Shown one piece after another: positions 17,193 to 28,597 of a DNA stretch of 64,000 nucleotides (the first letter of the stretch is position 1; the number at the start of each line of letters is the position of its first letter). The notes under the pieces were generated by a model. That model made no database searches and had not been told where the DNA came from. It worked only from the letters and a program-made list of their open reading frames with translations. Source of the DNA: Brevundimonas naejangsanensis DSM 23858 (GTDB taxonomy: Bacteria; Pseudomonadota; Alphaproteobacteria; Caulobacterales; Caulobacteraceae); NCBI RefSeq assembly GCF_000421705.1, contig NZ_ATXN01000004.1:193501-257500 (forward strand), written 5' to 3'. The position numbers were made by a program, and so were the translations under genes.

Positions 17193-18200
17193 ATGGCGCG
17201 AGAGTCCGAGTTCCTGTCCCTCAGCGATGCGGCGTTGCGCGCCGTCATCGGGCCGCAGAGCCGCCACCTGGCCCTGATCGAGGACGCCTTCAAGGTTCTG
17301 GTCGAGACGCCGGGCGGCGGGGTGTCGATCAACGGCTCTACGCGGGACCGGGCGCAGGCGCGCCGGGTGATCGAGGCCCTGTCCAACCGGGCCGAAGCGG
17401 GGGCCGAGATCACCGAGGCGGACGTGCGCACCGCGCTCGGCGCCGCCGTCACCCAGCCGCGCGCCGAACCGGCCAGCCGCAGTGTCGGGCGCAGCGTGCC
17501 GGAAGGCGCCGCCCTGCCGGTGGGGCGGCGCGGCGCCATCGCGCCCAAGACAGCGTCTCAGGCGCGTTATCTGGAGATGCTGGGCCGGTGCGAACTGACC
17601 TTCGGGGTCGGCCCGGCGGGCACGGGCAAGACCTTTCTGGCGGCGGCCTACGGCGCCTCCTTGCTCAAACGGGGGCAGGTGGATCGGCTGGTCATCACCC
17701 GCCCGGCGGTCGAGGCGGGCGAGAAGCTGGGCTTCCTGCCCGGCGACCTGAACGAGAAGGTCGATCCCTATCTGGCGCCGATCTGGGAGTCGCTGAACGA
17801 TATCCTGGGCGTCGACGACGTGCGCCGCCGCCGCGAGAAGGGCGAGATCGAGGCCGCCCCCATCGCCTTCATGCGCGGCCGCACCCTCAGCCACGCCTTC
17901 ATCATCGTCGATGAGGCGCAGAATACCTCGCGCATGCAGATGAAGATGGTGCTGACCCGTCTGGGCGAGGGCGCGCGCATGGTGGTGACGGGCGACCCGT
18001 CGCAGGTCGACCTGCTGAACCCGCGCGATTCCGGCCTGGCTCACGCCCTGCGCATCCTGAAGGACGTGGAGGGCGTCGGCGTCCAGCAGTTCAAGTCCGA
18101 GGACGTGGTCCGTCACGCCATGGTCGAGCGCATCGTGCGCGCCTATGACAGCGACGCCGCGCGCAGCCGCCCCTTCCCCGACCTTGAGGACGACGCCTGA
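17193..18200 (+). CDS. phoH: PhoH-family P-loop ATPase/RNA helicase-like protein
   Basis: This 335-aa ATPase belongs to the YbeZ/PhoH family, often encoded next to YbeY and implicated in RNA metabolism. Walker A is GPAGTGKT at residues 140-147, Walker B is FIIVDEAQNT, and the sensor-like MVVTGDPSQVDL follows. The N-terminal 100 residues include a KH-like nucleic-acid-binding segment (VSINGSTRDRAQARRVIEAL). The start follows AAGGAGA. The stop (TGA) shares its last base with the first of the ybeY ATG, so the two are coupled. Confidence 0.92.
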   Translation: MARESEFLSLSDAALRAVIGPQSRHLALIEDAFKVLVETPGGGVSINGSTRDRAQARRVIEALSNRAEAGAEITEADVRTALGAAVTQPRAEPASRSVGRSVPEGAALPVGRRGAIAPKTASQARYLEMLGRCELTFGVGPAGTGKTFLAAAYGASLLKRGQVDRLVITRPAVEAGEKLGFLPGDLNEKVDPYLAPIWESLNDILGVDDVRRRREKGEIEAAPIAFMRGRTLSHAFIIVDEAQNTSRMQMKMVLTRLGEGARMVVTGDPSQVDLLNPRDSGLAHALRILKDVEGVGVQQFKSEDVVRHAMVERIVRAYDSDAARSRPFPDLEDDA

Positions 18201-18670
18201 TGATCGAGGTCGAGATCGACAGCGAGGGCTGGACGCAGGCTTTGCCCGAGGCGACGGCGATCGTGGAAAGCGCCGCAGCGGCGGCCCTCGGAACGGTCGA
18301 GGGCGATGTCGTGGTGCTGCTGGCCGACGACGCGGCGGTGCAGGATCTGAACGCGCGTTTCCGCGACAAGGACCGGCCGACGAACGTGCTGTCCTTCCCG
18401 GCCGCCGAGAGCGCCTTTCCGCATCTGGGCGACGTGGTGCTGGGCTACGCCTATTGCGCGGCGGAGGCGACGGCGCAGGGCAAATCCCTGTCGGATCATC
18501 TGAGCCATCTGGTCGTCCACGGCGTGCTGCATCTGCTGGGCCGCGACCACGAGGACGACGCCGAGGCCGAGGAGATGGAGGCCGAGGAACGCGAGATTCT
18601 GGCCGAACTGGGCGTCGCCGACCCCTATGCTGCGGAGAATGGCGTGGCCGAGCATGAGGGCGCCGCGTGA
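18200..18670 (+). CDS. ybeY: YbeY endoribonuclease / rRNA maturation factor
   Basis: YbeY is a zinc-dependent RNase needed for 16S rRNA 3' maturation and ribosome quality control. The 156-aa protein has the metal site HGVLHLLGRDH with H107, H111 and H117, and the preceding RPTNVLSFP motif. It is encoded between phoH and lnt with overlaps at both ends. The magnesium/cobalt efflux gene corC that often follows ybeY is absent here. Confidence 0.94.
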   Translation: MIEVEIDSEGWTQALPEATAIVESAAAAALGTVEGDVVVLLADDAAVQDLNARFRDKDRPTNVLSFPAAESAFPHLGDVVLGYAYCAAEATAQGKSLSDHLSHLVVHGVLHLLGRDHEDDAEAEEMEAEEREILAELGVADPYAAENGVAEHEGAA

Positions 18671-20256
18671 GCGGGGCGCAGGCCGCCCGGTTCTCGGGCC
18701 TGCTGAACAACCGCTGGGGTCGGATCGGTCTGGCGCTTCTGGCCGGGGCGGGCGCCGCCCTGGTCCATCCGCCGTTCGGTTTCCTGCCGGGGCTGCTGGG
18801 TTATCCGCTGCTGTTGCTGCTGGCGGATCGGGCCAGCGGGATGAAGGGCGGCTTCTGGGTCGGCTGGCTGGCGGGTTTCGCCTATTTCTTCATCGGCTGC
18901 TGGTGGGTGGCCGAGGCCTTTCTGGTCAATCCGGCCCAGGCGTGGATGGCGCCGTTTGCGGCCAGTCTGCTGCCGGCGGGCATGGGGCTGTTCTGGGGGC
19001 TGGCGACGCTGGCCTATCGCTGGCTGCGACCTGAAGGCGTGCGGCGGGTTCTGCTGTTCGCCGCCCTGTTCGCCCTGCTGGAGTGGACGCGCGGTCATGT
19101 GCTGACCGGCTTTCCGTGGAACCCGGCGGGTGCGGGGTGGGCGGCTGGGTCGGCCATGTCGCAGTTCGCCTCGGTCGCCGGGGTCTATGGGCTGGGTCTG
19201 ATCACAGTGGCGGCGGTCAGCGCTTTTGCGCCCTTGGCCGACGCCGGTCCGCGTCGTCCGCGCCTGATCGCGGCGGGGCTGGGCGTGCTGACGCTGAGCG
19301 GTCTGTTCGCCTTCGGGGCCGTGCGCCTGTCCTCGGCGCAGGCGGTCGAGACTCCGACCCTGGTGCGGCTGGTTCAGGCCGATATTCCGCAGGACTATAA
19401 GTGGAGCCCCGAAGCCTATCAGGCCATTCTGGGGCGTTATCTGGAACTGACGTCGCGCCCGGGCGAGGCTCTGCCGGACGTGGTGATCTGGCCCGAGGGC
19501 GCCCTGCCGACCACGGCCAACGACCTATTCTCTTCGCCCGATGCCCAGGCGGTGGCGGCGGCGCTTCAGACGGGCCAGACCCTGCTGGCGGGGCTGAGCC
19601 GGGGCGAGCCGGACCCGAGCGCTGAAACCGGCGCCCGCTATTACAACAGCCTGTTCGCCCTGCATGACGAAGGGGCGGCGGGCTTGCGCATCGGCCCGAT
19701 CTACGACAAGCACCGGCTGGTGCCGTTCGGCGAATACCTGCCGCTGGGCGACCTGATGGGTCGGATCGGCGTGCGCAGCCTGGTGCATGTGCCGGCCGAC
19801 TTCAGCGCCGGGCCGGCGCCCGCGCCGATCAGCCTGGCCAACGCCCCGCCGGTGCAGCCCTTGATCTGCTACGAGGCCCTCTATCCCGGCTTCACCCCGG
19901 CGACGGCGGCGACGCGCCCGGCGTGGATCGTCAACGTCTCCAACGACGCCTGGTTCGGTAAGACTTCGGGTCCGCGCCAGCACCTGAACCTGGCCTCCTA
20001 CCGGGCGCTGGAGACAGGCCTGCCGGTGGCGCGGGCGACGCCGACGGGCGTGTCAGCCATGATCGATCCGTGGGGGCGGATCGTCGAGGGCAGGCGGCTG
20101 GATCCTGGTCAGGCGGGGATCATCGACGTGCGTCTGCCGCAGCCCGCGCCGCCTACCCTCTATGGTCGATGGGGCGATCTGGGGTTTGCGATCCTGATGA
20201 TGATCATGCTGACGGCGGGCCGTCGCCGCGCCGGAAATACGGGAGCGGATCGTTAA
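18667..20256 (+). CDS. lnt: Lnt apolipoprotein N-acyltransferase
   Basis: Lnt adds the third acyl chain to outer-membrane lipoproteins in the inner membrane. The 529-aa protein has about eight N-terminal hydrophobic segments and a periplasmic nitrilase-like domain. The catalytic triad is E277 (WPEGALP), K348 (YDKHRLVPFGEY) and C401 (LICYEALYPG). It starts with GTG overlapping the ybeY stop by four bases. Its last hydrophobic segment is followed by a short basic tail. Confidence 0.95.
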   Translation: MSGAQAARFSGLLNNRWGRIGLALLAGAGAALVHPPFGFLPGLLGYPLLLLLADRASGMKGGFWVGWLAGFAYFFIGCWWVAEAFLVNPAQAWMAPFAASLLPAGMGLFWGLATLAYRWLRPEGVRRVLLFAALFALLEWTRGHVLTGFPWNPAGAGWAAGSAMSQFASVAGVYGLGLITVAAVSAFAPLADAGPRRPRLIAAGLGVLTLSGLFAFGAVRLSSAQAVETPTLVRLVQADIPQDYKWSPEAYQAILGRYLELTSRPGEALPDVVIWPEGALPTTANDLFSSPDAQAVAAALQTGQTLLAGLSRGEPDPSAETGARYYNSLFALHDEGAAGLRIGPIYDKHRLVPFGEYLPLGDLMGRIGVRSLVHVPADFSAGPAPAPISLANAPPVQPLICYEALYPGFTPATAATRPAWIVNVSNDAWFGKTSGPRQHLNLASYRALETGLPVARATPTGVSAMIDPWGRIVEGRRLDPGQAGIIDVRLPQPAPPTLYGRWGDLGFAILMMIMLTAGRRRAGNTGADR

Positions 20257-20331
20257 GCATGATAAGATGCGCGATCCCGACGGCGCCCCTGTGACGCGAA
20301 AACGCATGACAGGGGAGGGGGCGCGCGGCAT

Positions 20332-20781
20332 GTGGATACCAGTGCAACCGGGAAGGGGCTGGAGATGATCAGGGGTTCGGGGACGGAAGGTCCTCATCTG
20401 GTGGACCGGCATGTCGGGCGGCGCGTGTGCGAGAAGCGCATCGCCCTGGGCTATAATCAGACCGATCTGGGCCAGGCGCTGGGCGTCACCTTCCAGCAGG
20501 TGCAGAAGTATGAAAAGGGCGCCAACCGCATCTCGGCGTCCAAGCTGTGGGACATCGCCCGCTTCTTCCGCGTGGACATCGGTTATTTCTTCGAAGGGCT
20601 GACCGCCTCGGCCCAGCCGGGCATGGCCGAGGGCGAGGCCGAGCCCTTCGTGCATGACTTTCCCGCTACGCGTCAGACGATCGAGATCGGGCGTCTGGCG
20701 CCGCGCCTGTCGTCGCGTCAGCAGAAGCTGGTGGTGGATCTGATGCGCGAGCTGGTTGAAGAGGGCTCCGAGGCCGACTGA
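20332..20781 (+). CDS. XRE-family transcriptional regulator downstream of lnt
   Basis: This 149-aa regulator has a helix-turn-helix at about residues 25-82 (GRRVCEKRIALGYNQTDLG, then VTFQQVQKYEKGANRISAS). Its C-terminal half contains a helix ending SSRQQKLVVDLMRELVEEG. It shares the recognition-helix stretch with the regulator before tsaB. In Caulobacter, as I recall, a gene of this type also follows lnt but is then followed by metK, which is missing here. A GTG start with a GGGGAGGGG site upstream is chosen; an ATG 33 bases on is a fair alternative. Confidence 0.85.
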   Translation: MDTSATGKGLEMIRGSGTEGPHLVDRHVGRRVCEKRIALGYNQTDLGQALGVTFQQVQKYEKGANRISASKLWDIARFFRVDIGYFFEGLTASAQPGMAEGEAEPFVHDFPATRQTIEIGRLAPRLSSRQQKLVVDLMRELVEEGSEAD

Positions 20782-20807
20782 GCGTTTCGCGGGAGGGGCG
20801 GACAAGA

Positions 20808-20837
20808 AAAAGGCGCGGGAAGCGATCCGCGCCTTTT
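20808..20837. terminator. bidirectional intrinsic terminator
   Basis: Arms AAAAGGCGCGG and CCGCGCCTTTT enclose an eight-base loop, giving U-runs in both directions. It lies between the XRE gene and the convergent ahpD. Confidence 0.88.
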
Positions 20838-20861
20838 CCTTATCGGGGTCGGGACCGGCGA

Positions 20862-21395
20862 TCAGGCGCGCAGGGCCGTCTCCGAGGCGACGATCCGGCT
20901 GGCGGCGTGGACCACGGCGCCGATGCGCAGGGCGGCCTGAATCTGGACGTTCGGCACGGCGTGCTTGCGCAGTTCGCCTTCGTGGGCGTCCATGCAGGCG
21001 CCGCAGCCGTTGATGGCCGACACGGCGGTGGACCATAGCTCGAAGTCCAGCTTGTCGACGCCGGGATTGCCGATGACGTTCATCCGCAGCTTGGCCGGCA
21101 GGGTGGTGTATTCCTGATTCTTCATCAGGTGCAGCGAGCGGTAGTAGATGTTGTTCATGCCCATGATGGCGGCGGCGGCCTTGGCGGCGTTCATCGCTTC
21201 GGGCGACAGGACCGTCTCGGCCTGGGCCTCGATCAGCTTGACCACGGGGCCGACGCCGATGGCGTGAGCCGAGGCCAGGAAGCAGCCCCACTTCTGCTGG
21301 TCGTTCAACACCGTCTCATTGGCGAGCGAGGACAGGTTCAGCGAGATGTCCTTGCCATAGGCCGGGATCAGATCGCGAAGGGCGTCGATGGACAT
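20862..21395 (-). CDS. ahpD: AhpD-type alkylhydroperoxidase
   Basis: AhpD reduces the peroxiredoxin AhpC in a CXXC-dependent way in well-studied species. The 177-aa protein has the carboxymuconolactone-decarboxylase fold with the active site INGCGACMDAHE (C131, C134, H138). It lies downstream of ahpC on the same strand, separated by three structured repeats, which argues for coregulation with reduced readthrough. The start follows AAAGGAAC. Confidence 0.93.
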   Translation of the reverse strand: MSIDALRDLIPAYGKDISLNLSSLANETVLNDQQKWGCFLASAHAIGVGPVVKLIEAQAETVLSPEAMNAAKAAAAIMGMNNIYYRSLHLMKNQEYTTLPAKLRMNVIGNPGVDKLDFELWSTAVSAINGCGACMDAHEGELRKHAVPNVQIQAALRIGAVVHAASRIVASETALRA

Positions 21396-21414
21396 TTTTT
21401 GTTCCTTTCAGGAA

Positions 21415-21456
21415 GCGGCTATCGCGTGCGACGCGGTCGCTTGCTGCTTGAGCCGC
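21415..21456 (-). repeat. structured intergenic element, copy 5
   Basis: On the minus strand: outer stem GCGGCT/AGCCGC (perfect), internal loop CAAGCA opposite GAT, and inner stem GCaaGCGAC/GTCGCacGC. First of three copies between ahpC and ahpD. Confidence 0.85.
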
Positions 21457-21469
21457 AATGGCGTGAAGG

Positions 21470-21496
21470 GCGCTCAAGCAGTCCGGACGATAGCGC
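21470..21496 (+). repeat. structured intergenic element, copy 6 (minimal)
   Basis: Outer stem GCGCT/AGCGC, internal loop CAAGCA opposite GAT, and inner stem GTCC/GGAC. It is the shortest version of the element, 27 bases. Confidence 0.85.
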
Positions 21497-21503
21497 TCCA
21501 AAT

Positions 21504-21533
21504 GCGCTCAAGCAGTCCGAAGGACGATAGCGC
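21504..21533 (+). repeat. structured intergenic element, copy 7
   Basis: Outer stem GCGCT/AGCGC, internal loop CAAGCA opposite GAT, and inner stem GTCC-GAA-GGAC. It is seven bases from copy 6 and in the same orientation; the inner loop differs by three inserted bases. Confidence 0.85.
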
Positions 21534-21645
21534 CCAAAAACTAACAAAGGCGGCGACAGTCGCCCGCCGCCGCCTCTGTCGAGGGGCGGCCCGGACCCTA
21601 CTCACGCGGTCCGGGCCTGGTCGTTTTCGACCTTTGGGCCAGTCT

Positions 21646-22200
21646 TTAGGCGGCCAGGGTGTCGCCGCCGACCGGACGGTTGCAGGCGCACAGTTCGTCG
21701 GTCTGCAGGGCGTCGACGACACGCAGGGTGTCTTCCGGCGAACGGCCGACGTTCAGGTTGGTGACGTAGACGTGCTGGACGATGTTGTGCGGGTCGACGA
21801 CGAAGGTCGCGCGCAGGGCCACGCCTTCTTCTTCGTCCAGCACGCCCAGGGCGCGAGCCAGCTTGCCGCCGTTGTCGGCGAACTGCCAGATCGGCAGCTT
21901 GTTCAGGTCGGCATGGTCGCGGCGCCAGGCCAGCTTGGTGAACTCATTGTCGGTCGAACCGCCCAGAACCACGGTGTCGCGGTCCTCGAAGTCCTTGCCC
22001 AGCTTGGCGAAGGCGGCGATTTCCGTCGGGCAGACGAAGGTGAAGTCCTTCGGGTAGAAGAAGATGACCTTCCACTTGCCCTCGAAGCTGTCCTGGGTAA
22101 TCGGCTCGAAGGCCGAGGCGCCGTTTTCTTCGTGGCTGTTGAAGCCCGGCTTCACACCGATAATTTTGAAATCAGGCAGTTTTTGACCGACGCCGAGCAT
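21646..22200 (-). CDS. ahpC: AhpC-type peroxiredoxin
   Basis: This thiol peroxidase removes H2O2 and organic peroxides. The 184-aa 2-Cys peroxiredoxin has the peroxidatic cysteine C57 in DFTFVCPTE. Near the C-terminus it has CACNRP (C171 and C173), two candidate resolving or reductant-interacting cysteines. It lies upstream of ahpD on the same strand, its likely reductant. The start follows a strong TAGGAGAAG. The promoter region carries an AATCGAT-NN-TTTT motif shared with katA, so OxyR control is likely. Confidence 0.94.
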   Translation of the reverse strand: MLGVGQKLPDFKIIGVKPGFNSHEENGASAFEPITQDSFEGKWKVIFFYPKDFTFVCPTEIAAFAKLGKDFEDRDTVVLGGSTDNEFTKLAWRRDHADLNKLPIWQFADNGGKLARALGVLDEEEGVALRATFVVDPHNIVQHVYVTNLNVGRSPEDTLRVVDALQTDELCACNRPVGGDTLAA

Positions 22201-22299
22201 CGCGCTTCTCCTAAAAGGCTTGGTTCAAGAAAGGGGTCGGCGGATCGGGGTGAGCGACCCGCCGTGGGTCTCAGATGGGCTCTGCCAGACGTAAAGTCA

Positions 22300-22312
22300 A
22301 ATCGATCATTTT
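22300..22312. promoter_or_regulatory. candidate OxyR-type site upstream of ahpC
   Basis: AATCGAT-NN-TTTT, about 100 nt upstream of ahpC, is repeated in the same relative orientation upstream of katA. The surrounding bases CAAATC and GATTTG form an inverted repeat about 34 bases long. Confidence 0.4.
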
Positions 22313-22362
22313 GCTAAGTTGAATAGATTTGATTTATGTCCAGCGCCGACGCCCGCCAGGGC

Positions 22363-23910
22363 TTATCCGGCCCCCTGAAGTCGGGCGGCGACTTTCAGGT
22401 GCATGGGCAGGGCCGACGGTTCTTCGCCCGCCTGACGGCGATCCTTTTCGACCGCAGCGCGGACGCCCGCGCCATAGTCCGGGTGGACGCGATCGAAGTG
22501 GGCGAACTGACGCTCCAGGATGAAGTCCGGCACGCCCTGCATGGCGGCGGCCAGGTTGGCGAACAGCCGGGCCTTCTGATCGGCGTCGAACAGTTCGAAC
22601 AGGGCGCGCGGCTGGCTGTAGTCGTCGTTGCCCTCGCGGTGATCATACCGGTCGGCGTCGCCCGAGATGCGCAGCGGCGGCTCGCGGTACTGCGGCGCCT
22701 CCTTGGGGCCCGAGAAGGAGTTGGGCTCGTAATAGGCGTCCGGGTTGGGGTTGTTGGGCATGAAATGCATGGCCCCGTCCTTGTGATAGGTGTGCACCGG
22801 ACTGCGCGGCCGGTTCACCGGCAGGCTTTCATAGTGGGTGCCCAGACGGTGGCGATGGGCGTCGGCGTAGGAGAAGACCCGCGCCTGGAGCATCTTGTCG
22901 GGCGAGAAGCCGATGCCGGGCACGATGTTGGAGGGGCTGAAGGCGGCCTGTTCGATCTCGTTGAAATAGTTGTCGGCGTTGCGGTTCAACTCCATCACCC
23001 CGATCTCGATCGGCGGATAGTCGCCGTGCGGCCAGACCTTGGTCAGGTCGAAGGGGTTGTAGGGCGTCTTCTCGGCGTCCAGTTCGGGCATGATCTGAAC
23101 CTGGACGGTCCAGCGCGGGAATCGGCCGTTCTCAATCGCGCCGAACAGAGCCTCCTGATAGCCTTCCCGGCTCTGGCCCACGACGGTCTCGGCCTGGGCG
23201 TTGGTGTAGTGGGCGTGGCCCTGCTGGGTCTTGAAGTGGAATTTGACCCAGAAGCGTTCGCCCGCCTCGTTCCACAGAGAATAGGTGTGCGAGCCATAGC
23301 CGTTCATGTGCATCGGCGTGATCGGCAGACCGCGATCCGAGAACAGGGTGGTGACCTGGTGCAGGCTCTCAGGACTCTGCGACCAGAAGTCCCACATGGC
23401 CGTGGGGCTGCGCAGATTGGTGCGCGGGTGGCGTTTCTGGGTGTGGATGAAGTCAGGGAACTTCAGCGGGTCGCGCACGAAGAAGACCGGCGTACTGTTG
23501 CCGACCAGATCCCAATTGCCTTCCTCGGTATAGAATTTCAGTGAGAAGCCGCGCACGTCGCGTTCATGGTCGGCGGCCCCGGCCTCGCCCGCCACGGTCG
23601 AGAAGCGGGCCAGCATCGGCGTTACGGCGCCCGGCTGCAGCGCCCTGGCGCGGGTGTATTTCGAGATGTCGCCGGTGATGGTCAGGGTCCCGAAGGCGCC
23701 CCAGCCCTTGGCGTGAACGGCGCGCTCGGGAATGCGCTCGCGGTTCTGGTGCGCCAGTTTTTCGATCAGCTGATAGTCCTGCATCAGGACCGGGCCGCGC
23801 GGGCCCGCCGTCAGGCTGTTCTGGTTGTCGGCGATCGGGGCGCCGGCCGTCGTGGTGAGGGTCGGGGCCTGAGTCGGTGTCAGGGCAGGGGACTTGGGAT
23901 CCGTGGTCAT
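22363..23910 (-). CDS. katA: monofunctional haem catalase
   Basis: The enzyme disproportionates H2O2. The 515-aa protein is the small-subunit clade type (about 55-60 kDa, no C-terminal flavodoxin-like domain). It has the distal histidine H66 (RAVHAKGWG), N139 ([11 protein letters not shown]) and the haem-ligand tyrosine Y348 ([14 protein letters not shown]). The first 30 residues are Thr/Pro-rich, as usual. Start choice: GGAGGAGAG sits just upstream of this ATG, and the frame remaining open upstream lacks family residues. It is divergent from oxyR, the usual arrangement for a peroxide-induced catalase. Confidence 0.95.
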   Translation of the reverse strand: MTTDPKSPALTPTQAPTLTTTAGAPIADNQNSLTAGPRGPVLMQDYQLIEKLAHQNRERIPERAVHAKGWGAFGTLTITGDISKYTRARALQPGAVTPMLARFSTVAGEAGAADHERDVRGFSLKFYTEEGNWDLVGNSTPVFFVRDPLKFPDFIHTQKRHPRTNLRSPTAMWDFWSQSPESLHQVTTLFSDRGLPITPMHMNGYGSHTYSLWNEAGERFWVKFHFKTQQGHAHYTNAQAETVVGQSREGYQEALFGAIENGRFPRWTVQVQIMPELDAEKTPYNPFDLTKVWPHGDYPPIEIGVMELNRNADNYFNEIEQAAFSPSNIVPGIGFSPDKMLQARVFSYADAHRHRLGTHYESLPVNRPRSPVHTYHKDGAMHFMPNNPNPDAYYEPNSFSGPKEAPQYREPPLRISGDADRYDHREGNDDYSQPRALFELFDADQKARLFANLAAAMQGVPDFILERQFAHFDRVHPDYGAGVRAAVEKDRRQAGEEPSALPMHLKVAARLQGAG

Positions 23911-23965
23911 GGGCTCTCCTCCGTAGCGTTCGACAGGATTAGGCTCGACGCTTTGATATAAAGCC

Positions 23966-23978
23966 AATCGATTGTTTT
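23966..23978. promoter_or_regulatory. candidate OxyR-type site in the katA-oxyR divergent promoter
   Basis: AATCGAT-NN-TTTT with a perfect palindrome CAATCGATTG at its core (23965-23974). It lies about 56 nt upstream of katA and 61 nt upstream of oxyR, and matches the ahpC motif. Confidence 0.45.
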
Positions 23979-24038
23979 TGGCGAGTTCATAAAAGTGTTC
24001 TATATATAGGGCTGTCTTCCCGCTTTCCAACGGCGCCC

Positions 24039-24932
24039 ATGTCCGTCCTGCCTACGCTGCGTCAGCTACAGTATCTGAAACTCCTGGCCGAGCACGGTTC
24101 GTTCAGTCGCGCGGCCGAGGCCGCCCACGTCAGCCAGCCCGCCCTGTCTTCGGGGGTGCAGGAGCTGGAGCGCGTGCTGGGCGCTCCCGTGGTCGAGCGT
24201 ACGCGCGGGGCCGTGATCCTGACCGCCGTCGGCGCCGAGGCCGTGCGCCGGGCCGAGGACGTGCTGGCCCGCACCGAGGATCTGGTCGAGGCCGCCCAGA
24301 ACGCCGGCAAGCCCTTGTCAGGCCGTTTCCGGCTGGGGATCATCCCGACAGTGGCGCCCTTCCTGCTGCCGCGCACCCTGCCGGGGCTGAAGGCCCTGTA
24401 TCCGGGCCTGCGCCTGTTCATCCGCGAAGACCTGACGCCGCGCCTGATCGCCGGGCTGAAGGCGGGCCAGCTGGACGCCGCCGTCATCGCCCTGCCTTAC
24501 GACGCGCCGGGGATCGACCACGCCCATATCGCCGACGACGAGATTTTGGCCGCGGCCCCGGTTGGCCACCCGCTGGCCGGTCTGGGCCCGATCCCTGAGG
24601 GGATGCTGAAGGCCGACGACCTGATCCTGCTGGAAGACGGACACTGCCTGCGCGATCAGGCCCTGGCGGCGGTCAATATCGAGGCCCCGCGCGGCGAGGA
24701 CGTCTTCGCCGCCACCTCCCTGCACACGCTGGTGCAGATGGTGTCCTCGGGGCTGGGCGTCAGCTTCCTGCCGCAGATGGCGGTGAAGGCGGGGCTGGCC
24801 GACAGTCCGGGCGTGGTGGTGCGCCCGATCTCCGAAGACGCTCCGCGTCGCGAGATCGTGGTCGCCTGGCGCGCAGGCTCCAGCCGCGCAGCCGAGGCGC
24901 GTCTGCTGGCCGAGGCGCTCAAGCTGGATTGA
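24039..24932 (+). CDS. oxyR: OxyR-type LysR regulator with a single cysteine
   Basis: OxyR senses H2O2 and activates catalase and peroxiredoxin genes. The 297-aa protein has the LysR HTH ([21 protein letters not shown]) and the OxyR regulatory-domain block [13 protein letters not shown]. In E. coli, C199 and C208 of this block form the redox disulphide. Here C203 matches C199, but the position of C208 is valine (V212) and the protein has no other cysteine. A disulphide switch within one subunit is therefore impossible; sensing could still work through sulphenic acid or an intersubunit bond. Identity is supported by divergence from katA and proximity to ahpC. Confidence 0.9.
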   Translation: MSVLPTLRQLQYLKLLAEHGSFSRAAEAAHVSQPALSSGVQELERVLGAPVVERTRGAVILTAVGAEAVRRAEDVLARTEDLVEAAQNAGKPLSGRFRLGIIPTVAPFLLPRTLPGLKALYPGLRLFIREDLTPRLIAGLKAGQLDAAVIALPYDAPGIDHAHIADDEILAAAPVGHPLAGLGPIPEGMLKADDLILLEDGHCLRDQALAAVNIEAPRGEDVFAATSLHTLVQMVSSGLGVSFLPQMAVKAGLADSPGVVVRPISEDAPRREIVVAWRAGSSRAAEARLLAEALKLD

Positions 24933-25015
24933 GGCGCCGCGGCCCCTTGGGCCGCCAAGCCTTTCTCTGCGCTGCTTCTCCCTCGCCGGGCAGGTAGGGT
25001 GCGGAGGCAAAGAAA

Positions 25016-25043
25016 AAGGCCGGCGGAGCGATCCGCCGGCCTT
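25016..25043. terminator. strong bidirectional terminator hairpin
   Basis: A perfect 12-bp stem AAGGCCGGCGGA/TCCGCCGGCCTT with a GCGA loop, preceded by an A-run and followed by CATTTTTA. It lies between the convergent oxyR and acnA genes. Confidence 0.9.
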
Positions 25044-25053
25044 CATTTTTAGT

Positions 25054-25084
25054 GGTCTAACGCGCTTACGCGCTGCTTGAGACC
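25054..25084 (-). repeat. structured intergenic element, copy 8
   Basis: On the minus strand: outer stem GGTCT/AGACC, internal loop CAAGCA opposite GTT, and inner stem GCGC/GCGC. It abuts the acnA stop codon and is followed by the ACTAAAA tail seen at other copies. Confidence 0.85.
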
Positions 25085-27790
<2,706 letters not shown>

Positions 27791-27976
27791 GGAGATGAGT
27801 CCTCTGACAAACGCCGCCCGACAATTCGGTTGCGCCTTCGCGCGCTGGACGTCGGGGCGCACAGGTCCCCGGCGCGCGCGGCGAAGGCCTGCTGCGGCGC
27901 TTGCGCATATAGTCCCGCGCGCGTGGGTCGTCCATGTATCCACACCCCTGACGTGGACATTGAGAGAGACTCGCAA

Positions 27977-28597
27977 GTGCTGACCCGGCTCGACATCAAG
28001 GCCCTGAGCCTGTCGCGCGGCGAGCGGCGGCTGTTCAACGGCCTGAGCTTTTGCCTGTCGGCGGGCGAGGCGGCGGCTCTGACAGGGGCCAATGGGGCAG
28101 GAAAGACCAGCCTGTTGCGCGCGGTGGCGGGCTTCATCCGGCCCGATGCGGGGACGATCGTTTTTCATGGGCCCGAGGGCGTGATGGAGGCAGAGACGGC
28201 GCGGCGTTCGGCGCTGCATCTGCTGGGCCACCACGAGGGCCTGAAGCCTCAGCGCACGGCGCGGCAGGAGCTGGGCTTTCAGATCGAGTGGCTGGGCGGA
28301 TCGGCCGAAGCGATGGACGCGGCCGTCGCTCGATTGAAACTTGCGCCCCTGCTGGATCTGGAGACGCGCAAGCTGTCGGCGGGGCAGAGGCGGCGGCTGT
28401 CGCTGGCCCGTCTGGTCGCCGCCCCGCGCGCCCTATGGCTGCTGGACGAGCCCTTGGCGCCGCTGGACGAGGTCTGGCGCAGCGTGGCCGCTGAGCTGAT
28501 GGCCGAACACCTGGCGGGCGGGGGCATGGTCCTGGCCGCCGTGCATGATCCGCTGCCGGTTGCGGCGCGGTCCTTGGATTTGGGGGGCGTGCGATGA
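27977..28597 (+). CDS. ccmA: CcmA haem exporter ATPase
   Basis: CcmA is the ATPase of the CcmAB(CD) complex that drives release of holo-CcmE in cytochrome c maturation. The 206-aa protein has Walker A GANGAGKT at residues 37-44, the signature [14 protein letters not shown] and Walker B LWLLDEP. I chose a GTG start because it is preceded by GAGAGA and the family N-terminus begins there; a second GTG 24 bases upstream is possible. The stop overlaps the ccmB start (ATGA). Confidence 0.92.
   Translation: MLTRLDIKALSLSRGERRLFNGLSFCLSAGEAAALTGANGAGKTSLLRAVAGFIRPDAGTIVFHGPEGVMEAETARRSALHLLGHHEGLKPQRTARQELGFQIEWLGGSAEAMDAAVARLKLAPLLDLETRKLSAGQRRRLSLARLVAAPRALWLLDEPLAPLDEVWRSVAAELMAEHLAGGGMVLAAVHDPLPVAARSLDLGGVR

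Noticed and set aside
23911-24030. A longer N-terminus for catalase from an upstream ATG
   Set aside because: The extension would run through the katA-oxyR promoter region. The chosen ATG has a strong ribosome-binding site and the usual catalase N-terminus.
25054-25084. Calling the structured elements intrinsic terminators
   Set aside because: In sense orientation they are followed by ACTAAAA rather than a U-run, and several occur in operons or upstream of genes. Genuine terminators with U-runs lie separately nearby.
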